A DNA stretch of 64,000 bases from Pseudonocardia parietis (lineage in GTDB: Bacteria > Actinomycetota > Actinomycetes > Mycobacteriales > Pseudonocardiaceae). The stretch spans positions 3,596,001-3,660,000 of the forward strand of contig NZ_JAGINU010000001.1 in assembly GCF_017876315.1 (NCBI RefSeq), read 5' to 3'. Below the pieces are notes generated by a model. It had not been told where the DNA came from. It saw only the letters and a list, made by a program, of their open reading frames with translations, and did not search any database. Each line of letters begins with the position of its first letter. Positions within the stretch are counted from its first letter, which is position 1. A program made the position numbers and the translations under genes. Below, in pieces: positions 16,772 through 25,267 of this stretch.

Positions 16772-17440
16772 TCAGCCCGGCTCGGGCTCCGTCTGTGCCA
16801 GCACACCGGCGAGCACCATCCGGGCGGTCCAGCGGATGATCCTGCTCCGCTCGTGCGGGTCGTCGACGCGGCACGCGTCCTTGAGCGCGATGAACGACTC
16901 GGTCCCGGCGAGCATGGCGAGCGCGGCGACGAGATCGTCGTGGACGTCCTCGTCGAGCCGGTCGCGTGCCGGTTCCACGGCGTCGCCCATCCAGGTGAGC
17001 CGGCGGCCCTCGAGGAGGCGGACCTCGCCGGGGCGGCCCGGCTCGAGCCGGGCCTGCTTCTCCAGCGAGAGCCGGATGATGGCGCGGAACGCGGCCTCGT
17101 GCTCGGCGATCCGGCCGTGCATCGTCCGGAGCACCCGGTCCACCCGCTCGGCCGGGTCGTCGGTGTCGTCGACCTCGGCGCCGCCGGGCTCGTCGAGGGC
17201 GTCGACGACGCTGTCCATCGACGCCTCCAGGATCAGGCTCTCCTGGGTGGGGAAGTAGCGGTACGCCGTCGTCCGCCCGACGAGTGCCGCGTCCGCCGCC
17301 TCGCCGACCGAGGGGACCCGGCCCTCGTCGAGCAGCGTCCGGGCGGCGTCGAGGACCGCTTCCCGAGTCCGTCGTTTCTGGTTGATGCGGCCGGACGCCA
17401 GCGGGTCGCCCGGGCGCCGTGACGGGACACCCTTTCCCAT
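16772..17440 (-). CDS. TetR family transcriptional regulator
   Basis: A 222-residue regulator. The helix-turn-helix is around residues 30-65, with AALVGRTTAYRYFPTQESL as the recognition helix region. The ATG at 17440 is the first in-frame start that leaves a normal TetR N-terminus; the longer open frame upstream crosses the enoyl-CoA hydratase gene. Only 10 bases separate it from that gene, so the two may be co-transcribed from the divergent promoter near 18.5 kb. No palindrome is evident just upstream. Confidence 0.9.
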   Translation of the reverse strand: MGKGVPSRRPGDPLASGRINQKRRTREAVLDAARTLLDEGRVPSVGEAADAALVGRTTAYRYFPTQESLILEASMDSVVDALDEPGGAEVDDTDDPAERVDRVLRTMHGRIAEHEAAFRAIIRLSLEKQARLEPGRPGEVRLLEGRRLTWMGDAVEPARDRLDEDVHDDLVAALAMLAGTESFIALKDACRVDDPHERSRIIRWTARMVLAGVLAQTEPEPG

Positions 17441-17450
17441 GACGGCAACA

Positions 17451-18503
17451 CTACGCCGATGACGGTGGTTCCGGTCGGGTACCGACGGCGTCGACCAGCC
17501 CCCAGGCGAGTGCGGTGGGTGTGTCGAGCGTCCGCCCGGTGAGGGCGAGGTGCAGGGTCCGGGCCCGGCCGATGCGCCGGGGCACGCCGACCGTCCCGCC
17601 CGCACCGGGGATCAGTCCCATCGCGATCTCGGGCAGCCGGAACGTCGTGTCCTCGTGCGCCACCACCCGCCCGGCGAACGCGGCGAGCTCCACCCCGGCT
17701 CCCACACAGGGGCCGTGCACCCGGATCTCGGTGCGCGCGGCCAGCCGGTGCAGCGGGGCCGCGGCGCCGCCCGCGGTACGGACCAGGTGCGCGGTGACCG
17801 GATCGGGCGTCGTGCCGAACTCGGCCAGGTCGCCGCCGGAGCAGAAGCAGGGGCCTGCGCCGTCGATCACGACGCCGAGGCCGGGGCGGGCGGCGGCGAG
17901 CGTCTCGGCGACGTCGAGCGCGTCGACCAGGGCGTCCCGGAGCTGCCGGCCGTAGGCGTTGCGGCGGCGGGGACGGTTGAGCGTGATCCGCAGCCGGTCG
18001 CCGTCGAGGGCGGGCAGCACGGGGTCGTCCACGTCCGGGGGCGGCGGGCGGTCTCCCCGGCCGGCCAGCCAGCGGGCGAACTCCGGACCGCCGAGCAGCA
18101 TCGAGTAGGCGAGGGACTCGGCCTCCAGGGCGGCCGGCACCGTCAGGCCGGGTGACCAGCGCAGCAACCCGGCGAGCACGACGGCGGCGTGCGGGTTCGC
18201 GGTGACGGCGGCCCGCAGCTCGGCGGTGCCGGCATCGCGGTCGGGGACCGGCACGCAGCGCGGGTCTGTCGCGCTCCGCGAGCCCGAGCGCGCCGTGCTC
18301 CCCGCCGGGACGAGGGTCAGATCGGTGCGGTCCAGCATCGCGTCGGGCACGCGGGCGGGATCGGAGCTCCACCCGATGACGATCCGGCCGGTGGCGGGTT
18401 CGGGCGCCGGGTCGCGGTCGAGGTCGACCACCGTCAGCGGATCGCCGAGGACCGTTCGGGGGCCCGGCGACATGACCGCGCCCGCGACAGGGGTGGAGTG
18501 CAC
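17451..18503 (-). CDS. enoyl-CoA hydratase/isomerase family protein with long N-terminal extension
   Basis: A 350-residue protein from a GTG at 18503, or 340 from an ATG at 18473. The crotonase core occupies only the last 180 or so residues: LNRPRRRNAYGRQLRDALV, FCSGGDLAEFG (oxyanion-hole loop), GAGVELAAFAGRV with the first catalytic Glu, and RLPEIAMGLIPGAGGT with the second. The 160-residue N-terminal part matches nothing I know and is unusual for the family. No ribosome site precedes either start; a -10-like CAGACT about six bases before the GTG suggests a leaderless transcript. It is divergent from a CaiB-like gene with only 18 bases between starts. Confidence 0.8.
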   Translation of the reverse strand: MHSTPVAGAVMSPGPRTVLGDPLTVVDLDRDPAPEPATGRIVIGWSSDPARVPDAMLDRTDLTLVPAGSTARSGSRSATDPRCVPVPDRDAGTAELRAAVTANPHAAVVLAGLLRWSPGLTVPAALEAESLAYSMLLGGPEFARWLAGRGDRPPPPDVDDPVLPALDGDRLRITLNRPRRRNAYGRQLRDALVDALDVAETLAAARPGLGVVIDGAGPCFCSGGDLAEFGTTPDPVTAHLVRTAGGAAAPLHRLAARTEIRVHGPCVGAGVELAAFAGRVVAHEDTTFRLPEIAMGLIPGAGGTVGVPRRIGRARTLHLALTGRTLDTPTALAWGLVDAVGTRPEPPSSA

Positions 18504-18521
18504 CGCACTAGTCTGCCGGGT
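18504..18521. promoter_or_regulatory. very short divergent promoter region, probably leaderless both ways
   Basis: Only 18 bases separate two GTG starts on opposite strands. On the plus strand TAGTCT (18509-18514) lies seven bases before GTG 18522; on the minus strand CAGACT (18511-18516) lies six to seven bases before GTG 18503. The two -10-like elements overlap around the palindrome ACTAGT. No ribosome site exists for either gene. This geometry fits leaderless mRNAs, which are common in actinobacteria. Confidence 0.45.
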
Positions 18522-19871
18522 GTGACGGTGGCGGGGGCCGGGCACCCGGACGGTGCGGAGGCGGACTGGGCCCGGTCGGGCGTCGTCGCGCTGACCGGCC
18601 ATCCCGACGGGCCCCCGCTGGTGCCGCCGGGCCGAGGCGCCTCGCTGGCCGTCGATCTCGCCGGGCGGCTGCGGGCCGCGACCGGCGGGCGCATCGATCT
18701 CGACGGTGCGGCGTTGCTGGGGGAACGCGCGGCGTTCACCGGTCATCGCCGGTCCGGGCGGGTCTCGCCCGGCGGACACACCCGGTTGCTGCCCACGGCC
18801 GACGGCTGGGCGGCGCTGAGCTGCTCGCGGCCCGACGACCCACTGCTCTACGGCGCGCTGGTCGGTGCCGAGCTGCCCGCCGACCCGTGGCCCGGCATCG
18901 CCCGCTGGGTCGCGGCCCGCTCCGGCGCGGCGCTGGCGGAGCGGGCCGAGCTGCTCGGGCTGGCCGCCGGCCCGGTGGCGTCCGCGGAACCGGCGCGCTT
19001 CCCGAGTGGCGCGCTGCGGGCGGCGGCAGGTCTGCGGGTGGTGAGTTTCGGTGCGCTGTGGGCGGCCCCGCTGTGCGCGCACCTGCTCCGCACCGGCGGC
19101 GCCGAGGTGATCACCGTGGAGACCCCGGGCCGTCCGGACGGCGCCCGCCACGGCTCGCCGGACTTCCACCGGCTGCTGCACGGCGGCGAGCGCAGCGTCG
19201 TACTGGACCCGGTGCGGGACCGGGCGGCGCTGCACGCGCTCGTGCGGTCCGCCGACGTCGTGATCGAGGCGTCCCGGCCGCGGGCGTTGCGCGGCTTCGG
19301 GGTCGACGCCGCGGCGGAGACCGCCCGTGGTGCGGCGTGGGTGTCGGTGACCGCGGCCGGGCGGGACTCGAACCGGATCGGGTTCGGGGACGACGTCGCC
19401 GCCGGGGCCGGCCTGGTCGCGCACGACGCCGACGGGCTGCCCGTGTTCTGCGGCGACGCACTGGCCGACCCGCTGAGCGGGCTCACCGCGGCGGTGTGGG
19501 CGCTGGCGGAGCCCGGGACGGTGCGGGAGGTCCCGATGGCCGGTGTGGTCGCCGCGACGCTGGCCGGAACGGCGGGCGCCGACGGCCCCTCGCCGGCGTG
19601 CCGGCGCACCGGTGACGGCTGGGTGACCCCGGCCGGGCATCCGGTGGCGCGACCCGGCCGGCGCGAACCGGTGGGGACCGCACCGGAGGCCGGCGCCGAC
19701 ACCGCGGCGGTGCTCGCCGGACCGGGGCCGGCCGGCTCGGGGCTCGCCGGACCGGGGCCGGCCGGCTCGGGGCTCGCCGGACCGGGGCCCGCCGGATCGG
19801 AACTCACCGGACCGGAACTCGACGGACCGGGGCTCGACCGACCGGGGCCCGACGGGGCGCCGTGCTGCTGA
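18522..19871 (+). CDS. CaiB/BaiF family CoA transferase-like protein
   Basis: A 449-residue family III CoA transferase homologue. GLRVVSFGALWAAPLCAHLLR and GAEVITVETPGRPDGARHG mark the fold, but they start only near residue 170, after an Ala/Gly-rich N-terminal part, so the architecture is atypical. CGDALADPLSGLTAAV near 320 supplies the expected Asp. The C-terminus after about residue 395 is a Gly/Pro repeat of no known role. It overlaps the amidohydrolase gene by 10 bases and is divergent from the enoyl-CoA hydratase-like gene, so both CoA enzymes may serve one pathway. Confidence 0.8.
   Translation: MTVAGAGHPDGAEADWARSGVVALTGHPDGPPLVPPGRGASLAVDLAGRLRAATGGRIDLDGAALLGERAAFTGHRRSGRVSPGGHTRLLPTADGWAALSCSRPDDPLLYGALVGAELPADPWPGIARWVAARSGAALAERAELLGLAAGPVASAEPARFPSGALRAAAGLRVVSFGALWAAPLCAHLLRTGGAEVITVETPGRPDGARHGSPDFHRLLHGGERSVVLDPVRDRAALHALVRSADVVIEASRPRALRGFGVDAAAETARGAAWVSVTAAGRDSNRIGFGDDVAAGAGLVAHDADGLPVFCGDALADPLSGLTAAVWALAEPGTVREVPMAGVVAATLAGTAGADGPSPACRRTGDGWVTPAGHPVARPGRREPVGTAPEAGADTAAVLAGPGPAGSGLAGPGPAGSGLAGPGPAGSELTGPELDGPGLDRPGPDGAPCC
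19711..19800. repeat. three tandem 30-bp repeats at the end of the CaiB-like gene
   Basis: Units at 19711-19740, 19741-19770 and 19771-19800 are almost identical and encode a ten-residue unit close to GLAGPGPAGS. Degenerate 15-base half units continue to about 19860. The length is a multiple of three, so copy number can vary in frame. Confidence 0.85.
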
Positions 19872-21229
19872 CCGGCGTCCGGGTGGCGGGGCGGATCACC
19901 CGGGTACGCATCGCGGGGGAGCGGATCGCCGCCCTCGGCCCGGACCTGACCCCCGGGCCCGGCGAGGAGACGCTCGACGGCGGCGGGGCACCGCTGCGCC
20001 CCGGCGTGGTCGACCACCACCTGCACCTGCACGCCCTGGCGGCGGCCGGTGCGTCGGCCCGGTGCGGCCCGCCGGAGGTACTCGACGCCGCCGCGCTGGC
20101 GGCCGCGCTCGACGCCGCCCCGGGCGACGCGCACGGCTGGGTCCGGGGCATCGGCTACGCCGAGACCGTCGCCGGGGACCTCGACGCCGCCGCGCTCGAC
20201 CGGCTGCACGACCGGCGCCCGGTACGGGTACAGCACCGCAGCGGTGCACAGTGGACGTTCAACCGGCTCGGCGTCCGGCTGCTCGGGCTCGCCGGGGCCG
20301 ACCATCCCGGGATCGAGCGCGACGGCTCCGGAGCCCCGACCGGCCGGGTCCGGCGGGCCGACGCCTGGCTGCGTGACCGGCTCCCGCCGACCGGCCTGCC
20401 GGACCTGGGCGCGGTCGGGCAGCGGCTCGCGCGGCACGGGATCACCGCGGTGACCGACGCGACGCCGGATCTGGGACCTGCGGCGCTGGAGCACGTGCGG
20501 GCCGCGGTGCGGGAGGGCTCGCTGCCCCAGCGCGTGCAGCTGCTGGGGGTCGCCGTCGGCGCGCACGTCCGCGAGCCGCTCCTCACCACCGGGCCGTACA
20601 AGATCGTGCTGGCCGACTCCGGCCTGCCCGGGTTCGACGAGCTGGTCGCGACGATCCGGGCCGTCCACGGGACGGGGCGGGCCGTGGCCGTGCACTGCGT
20701 GACCCGCGAGGCGCTGGTGCTGCTCCTCGCGGCGCTGGCCGAGGCGGGCAGCCGGGCGGGTGACCGCATCGAGCACGCCGCACTGGTGCCCGCCGAGCTG
20801 ATCGACGAGCTGGCCCGCCTCGGGGTCGCGGTCGTCACGCAGCCGGGCTTCCTCACCGACCGCGGTCACGACTACCTGCACGACGTCGACGCCCGGGACC
20901 GGGACGACCTGTACCGGTGCGCCCGCCTCACCGCGGCGGGGATCCCGCTCGCCCTGTCCAGTGACGCCCCGTACGGCCCGCTCGATCCGGCCGTGGTCCG
21001 GGCCGCGGCGGTGACGCGGCGGGTGCCCGGCGGTGCGGTCGCAGGCCCCGGTGAGCGGCTGCCGCCGGCCCGGGCGCGCGCGGCGCAGCACGGGCCGCTC
21101 GACCGTCCGGGCGGGCCGCCCGGACGGGTCGCCGCGGGACACCCGGCCGATCTCGTCCTCGGTGACGGCGCCGGTGGGGTGCGGGCGCTGCTGGTCGGCG
21201 GGCGACTCCGCTACGAGGCCGCTCGGTGA
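19862..21229 (+). CDS. amidohydrolase family protein
   Basis: A 455-residue protein. DHHLHLHAL near residue 50 is the metal-binding HxH motif of the amidohydrolase superfamily; HCVTREALVLLL near 280, DRIEHAALVPAELIDEL near 302 and SSDAPYGPLDP near 362 supply later His and Asp ligands. It is closest in layout to YtcJ-like amidohydrolase-3 enzymes of unknown substrate. The GTG start at 19862 lies within the end of the CaiB-like gene (10-base overlap), so the two are translationally coupled. It may hydrolyse an amide or lactone-type intermediate; this is inference. Confidence 0.88.
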   Translation: MLLTGVRVAGRITRVRIAGERIAALGPDLTPGPGEETLDGGGAPLRPGVVDHHLHLHALAAAGASARCGPPEVLDAAALAAALDAAPGDAHGWVRGIGYAETVAGDLDAAALDRLHDRRPVRVQHRSGAQWTFNRLGVRLLGLAGADHPGIERDGSGAPTGRVRRADAWLRDRLPPTGLPDLGAVGQRLARHGITAVTDATPDLGPAALEHVRAAVREGSLPQRVQLLGVAVGAHVREPLLTTGPYKIVLADSGLPGFDELVATIRAVHGTGRAVAVHCVTREALVLLLAALAEAGSRAGDRIEHAALVPAELIDELARLGVAVVTQPGFLTDRGHDYLHDVDARDRDDLYRCARLTAAGIPLALSSDAPYGPLDPAVVRAAAVTRRVPGGAVAGPGERLPPARARAAQHGPLDRPGGPPGRVAAGHPADLVLGDGAGGVRALLVGGRLRYEAAR

Positions 21230-21265
21230 GGTGAGGACGACCGGTTTCCGGGTACCCGGCGCGTC

Positions 21266-22659
21266 GTGACACTCACCGACCCGACCCCGCAGGACACCAC
21301 CCAGGCCGGCGAACGCACCATCCTCGATCCCCGCACCGGCGAGGTCGTCGGCCGGCTGACCCCCGCCACCTCCGAGGAGTGTGCCGCCGCGGTCACCGCG
21401 GCCGGGCGGCGGCCACCGGCTGGGCCCGCACGCCCGCCGCGCAGCGGGGCGCCGCCCTGCACGCCGCGGCCGCCGCCGTACGGGAGGCGGCCGACGAGCT
21501 CGCCGACCTCACCGAGCGCGAGACCGGCAAGCCGTACGCCGACGCACGCGGCGGGGTCGACGCCGGCATCGGCACGCTCGTGCAGTACGCCGAGCTCGGG
21601 CCGGTGCACCGCGGACGCACGCTGCACGGCGGCTGGGACGCCACCGACCTGATGATCCCCGAGCCCCGCGGTGTGGTGGCCGTGCTGACCCCGTGGAACG
21701 ACCCGGTCGCGGTCGCCGCCGGACTGATCGGCGCGGCGCTCGCCACGGGCAACACGGTGGTGCACAAGCCCAGCGAGCGGTGCCCGGCGACGGGGCGGCG
21801 TTTCGCGGAACTGGTCGCGGCGCACCTGCCGCCGGACGTCCTGCGGATCGTGGACGGCGACGGTGCTGTCGGTGCCCGGCTGTCCACGGCGGACGTGGAC
21901 GTCGTCGCGCACGTCGGCAGCACGGCCGCCGGGTCGCAGATCCGCCGGGCCTGCGCGGTCACCGGCGCCCACCCGATCCTGGAGAACGGCGGCAACGACC
22001 CGCTCGTCGTCGACGCCGGCGTCGACCCGGTCTGGGCCGCGGAGCAGGCAGCCCTCGGTTCCTTCGCCAACTCGGGCCAGATCTGCGTGTCCGTCGAGCG
22101 GATCTACGTCCACGCCGACGTGGCGGAGCCCTTCCTCGACGCGCTGACCGCACAGGCCCACGACTGGGCGGAACGGATCGGGCCGATGGTCGACCGGGCC
22201 CAGCGCGCGGACGTGCACCGGCAGGTCACCGGGACGGTGGCGGCGGGCGCGCGGCTGCGCACCGGCGGCGAGCTGCCCGACGGGCCCGGCGCGTTCTACC
22301 CGCCGACGGTGCTGGACGGCTGCACCGCCGACATGGCGCTGTTCGCCGAGGAGACGTTCGGCCCGGTCGCGCCGGTGCGGGTGGTCCCGGACCTCGACAC
22401 TGCCCTGCACGAGGCCGCCGACGACCGCTACGGGCTCGGCGCCACCGTGCTCACCGCCGACATGGGCCGTGCCCAGACCGCGTGGCGGACGCTGCCCGTC
22501 GGGACGGTGAAGATCAACGCCGTGTTCGGCGGTGCCCCCGGCGGGGCGGCGCAGCCGCGGCGGGCGAGCGGCCAGGGCTTCGGCTTCGGCCCGGAGTTGC
22601 TCGACGAGATGACCACGGTGAAGGTGGTGCACCTGGAGCCGGCGCCGACCGGCCCGTGA
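21266..22659 (+). pseudogene. aldehyde dehydrogenase, frameshifted
   Basis: An NAD(P)-dependent aldehyde dehydrogenase split between two frames. The first 45 or so residues from GTG 21266 (ERTILDPRTGEVVGRL) read in one frame. The rest, from about 21415, reads in the next: LTPWNDPVAVAAGLIGAAL, LENGGND with the active Glu, and SGQICVSVERIYVH with the catalytic Cys. One missing base near 21408-21416, in a G-rich run, restores a continuous protein of about 464 residues. All active-site residues survive, so the break is recent or a sequencing error. Confidence 0.82.
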
Positions 22660-22699
22660 CCACCCCGACGTAGCGACGTAGCTGTGAGGCCCACCGAGC

Positions 22700-23209
22700 A
22701 TGAACGACGAGACCCTCGACGACCTGGCCGAGTCCGTCGCCCGGCGCGCGCACCTGCTCGGCCGCACCGTCGCCGTCGCCGAGTCGCTGACCGGCGGCAT
22801 GGCCTCGGCGGCCCTGGCACGGGCCGAGGGGGCGGCCGAGTGGTTCCGCGGCTCGGTCGTCGCCTACTCCAGCGAGGTCAAGTACGACCTGCTCGACGTA
22901 CCCGACGGCCCGGTCGTGAGCGGGCCCGCGGCCGCCGCGATGGCACGGCGGGTCCGCGAGCTGCTCGGCGCCGATCTCGCCGTCGCCGTGACCGGCTCGG
23001 GCGGGCCGGACCCGCAGGACGGCAAGCCACCGGGCACCGTCTACCTGGCCGCCGCGGGGGAGCCCGGCGGCGAGGAGGTGTTCCGGCTCGACCTGGAAGG
23101 GGAGCCGGGGGAGATCTGCGGGTCGGCCGCGGCGGAGGTCCTGCGGGTGCTCGTGGCCCGGCTGACCGCGCAGCAGCCGCCGGTCGGGGCGACCGGCGGC
23201 TCCGGCTGA
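22700..23209 (+). CDS. CinA-family C-terminal domain protein (nicotinamide-nucleotide amidase type)
   Basis: A 169-residue stand-alone CinA C-terminal domain. VAVAESLTGGMASAAL, the strand-loop GSVVAYSSEVKYDLL and VTGSGGPDPQDGKPPGTVYLA are family hallmarks. These enzymes hydrolyse nicotinamide mononucleotide to the acid form in NAD salvage. It appears unrelated to the catabolic genes and is probably a housekeeping gene between two acquired or shuffled modules. Confidence 0.92.
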   Translation: MNDETLDDLAESVARRAHLLGRTVAVAESLTGGMASAALARAEGAAEWFRGSVVAYSSEVKYDLLDVPDGPVVSGPAAAAMARRVRELLGADLAVAVTGSGGPDPQDGKPPGTVYLAAAGEPGGEEVFRLDLEGEPGEICGSAAAEVLRVLVARLTAQQPPVGATGGSG

Positions 23210-23245
23210 ACCGCGGCTACTGCGACGCAGGCTACTGCGACACGG

Positions 23246-23488
23246 CTACTGACCGGCCTCCTCGCGGCTGCCGGCCCGCGTGCGCCTCCGGTCCGGCGCC
23301 GCCTCGGCGGGGAACCGGCGCAGGAACTCCTCCTCGAGCTCCAGCATCCGCCGGGTGTGGGTCTGCAACGCGTCCTCGGACCCGCCGAGGACGGTGTCGT
23401 GACGGGTGTCGTGCAGGTGGGTCATCTCGCCCCGGAGCTCGTCGTCGGCGAGCTCGGTGGGCGGGACGCCGTGCGGTCGATCGGCCAT
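23246..23488 (-). CDS. DUF6158 family small protein
   Basis: An 80-residue protein with the pattern GVPPTELADDELRGEMTHLH, then HDTVLGGSEDALQTHTRRM and LELEEEFLRRFP. This is the layout of the DUF6158 family, widespread in actinobacteria and of unknown function; it is predicted all helical. A short repeat (GGCTACTGCGAC) lies just past its end at about 23214-23240. It stands alone between two convergent or unrelated genes. Confidence 0.8.
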   Translation of the reverse strand: MADRPHGVPPTELADDELRGEMTHLHDTRHDTVLGGSEDALQTHTRRMLELEEEFLRRFPAEAAPDRRRTRAGSREEAGQ

Positions 23489-23527
23489 ACCTCGTACGTA
23501 CCCGCGCAGACCGCGGCCATGCTCACC

Positions 23528-25210
23528 TCACCCGGTGATCCGCCGCCCGGACGTGAGACGCGGCGCCTCGGTGATCCCCTGCTCGCGGAGGAACTGCGCG
23601 GCGCGCTCACGCAGGACGAACTTCTGGATCTTGGTGCCGGACATCGGCCACTCGTGGACGAAGAAGACGTAGCGGGGCACCTTGAACGTCGCGATCGCGC
23701 CGAGACAGAAGTCGATCAGCTCCTCGGGCGTGGCCGAGGCTCCCTCGTCGAGCAGCACGAAGGCCGCGGGAACCTCCCCGTAGCGGTCGTCGGGGGCCGC
23801 GACGACCTGCACCATGTGCACGCCCGGATAGGTGCCGAGATGGCCCTCGACCTCGGTCGGCGAGACGTTCTCACCGCCGACCTTGAGAATGTCGCCGAGC
23901 CGGCCGAGGAACGTGAAGCGTCCCGCGTCGTCACGGACCAGCAGGTCACCGCTGTGGTACCAGCCGTCCGGATCGATCCGCCGGGCGGTGAGCTCCGGGT
24001 CCCGGTGGTAGCGCACGAACCGGTACGCGCCCCGGAAGACGAACTCGCCGGGCGTCCCGTCGGGCACCGGCTCCCCGGTCGCGGGGTCCACGATGCGGGC
24101 CTCCATGCCGGGGTTCACCCGGCCGGCCGTCCGGGCCCGGACGTCGGGGGGATCGTCGAGCGAGCCGATGCAGCAGAAGCCGGCCGACTCGGTGCTGCCC
24201 GTGCAGGAGACCTGCACCGCGTGCGGGAGCGAGGCCTGCATCGACTCCATTCGCTCGGGCGGTCCCACGTTGACCACGACCCGCAGCGCGGACAGGTCGG
24301 TCCCGGCGAAGCGCGGGTGGCGGAGCACCGGCAACCAGATCGTCTCGAAGGCGGGGAAGGCGACCGTGCAGCGCAGCTCGCCGAGCTGCGCCAACGCCAC
24401 GTCCGGTGCGTAGGGGCCGGTGTGGACCATGGTGCACCCCGCCCAGAGGGAAGCGAGGAGCACGTCGTAGCCGCCGACGTGGAAGAACGGCAGCGGGGTC
24501 CAGAACCGGTCCGCACCGGTGAGCCGGAGGGCCTGGGCGATCTCCTTGCCCTGCTGGACGTAACCGGCGTGCGTGTGCAGGCATCCGCGTGGCCGCGAGG
24601 TCGTCCCCGACGTGTAGATCATGACGAACTCGTCGTCGCGGTCGGGGCCGTCCGGGCCGCCCGGGCCGTCCGGGCCGTCCGGGACAGCGCCGGTGTCCCC
24701 GCCCGCCGACCCGAGCCGGGCCAGGTCGACGACGTGGCGCAGTGCCGGGGCCTCGGCCGGCCGGACCGGGCGCCTGCCGCCCGCCAGCGAGGGCAGCGCC
24801 GCGTTGACCTCGTCGGCGAAGCGCGCCGTGACCAGCAGCACCCGCGCGTCACCGTCGTCGAGGACGTGGCGCAGCTCGCCGGCCCGGAACCTGTTGTTGA
24901 CCGGCAGCGAGACCGCGCCCAGCCGCGCGACGGCGAGGATCGCCACGACCGTCTCCGGGTCGCCCTCGGACAGGATGGCGACGACGTCGCCCCGGCCGAC
25001 TCCCAGCGTCCGCAGGTGGGCGGCTGCCCGGCCGCTCGCCGCGGCGAGGTCCCCGTAGGACAGCGTGCGGCCGGGGAAGGCGATGGCGGCCCGGTCGGGA
25101 TGCTCGCGGGCGCGCAGGTCGAGGAGCCCGGCCACGGTGGGGATGGCCGTCGTCGCGGAGGCCGGGCCGGGGTCCGTGGGGGCCGGGGCGGTCGGGGACG
25201 GGATCGACAC
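23528..25210 (-). CDS. AMP-forming acyl-CoA synthetase
   Basis: A 560-residue class I adenylate-forming enzyme. The P-loop-like motif YTSGTTSRPRGCLH is near residue 205, STESAGFCCIG near 330 is the A5-like motif, WYHSGDLLVRDDAGR near 435 is A7, and GTKIQKFV near the end holds the catalytic Lys region. It converts a carboxylate, ATP and CoA into acyl-CoA and AMP. Its sequence closely parallels the ligase at 43767-45521, including GLPHAVHVSC-type segments, so the two may be paralogues. It follows the frameshifted dehydrogenase in the same direction. Confidence 0.93.
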   Translation of the reverse strand: MSIPSPTAPAPTDPGPASATTAIPTVAGLLDLRAREHPDRAAIAFPGRTLSYGDLAAASGRAAAHLRTLGVGRGDVVAILSEGDPETVVAILAVARLGAVSLPVNNRFRAGELRHVLDDGDARVLLVTARFADEVNAALPSLAGGRRPVRPAEAPALRHVVDLARLGSAGGDTGAVPDGPDGPGGPDGPDRDDEFVMIYTSGTTSRPRGCLHTHAGYVQQGKEIAQALRLTGADRFWTPLPFFHVGGYDVLLASLWAGCTMVHTGPYAPDVALAQLGELRCTVAFPAFETIWLPVLRHPRFAGTDLSALRVVVNVGPPERMESMQASLPHAVQVSCTGSTESAGFCCIGSLDDPPDVRARTAGRVNPGMEARIVDPATGEPVPDGTPGEFVFRGAYRFVRYHRDPELTARRIDPDGWYHSGDLLVRDDAGRFTFLGRLGDILKVGGENVSPTEVEGHLGTYPGVHMVQVVAAPDDRYGEVPAAFVLLDEGASATPEELIDFCLGAIATFKVPRYVFFVHEWPMSGTKIQKFVLRERAAQFLREQGITEAPRLTSGRRITG

Positions 25211-25267
25211 GGTCTCACCTCGTTGTCAGGGTGTCCGGATCGGACGGCGACGCCGCCCGGAAGCGGG

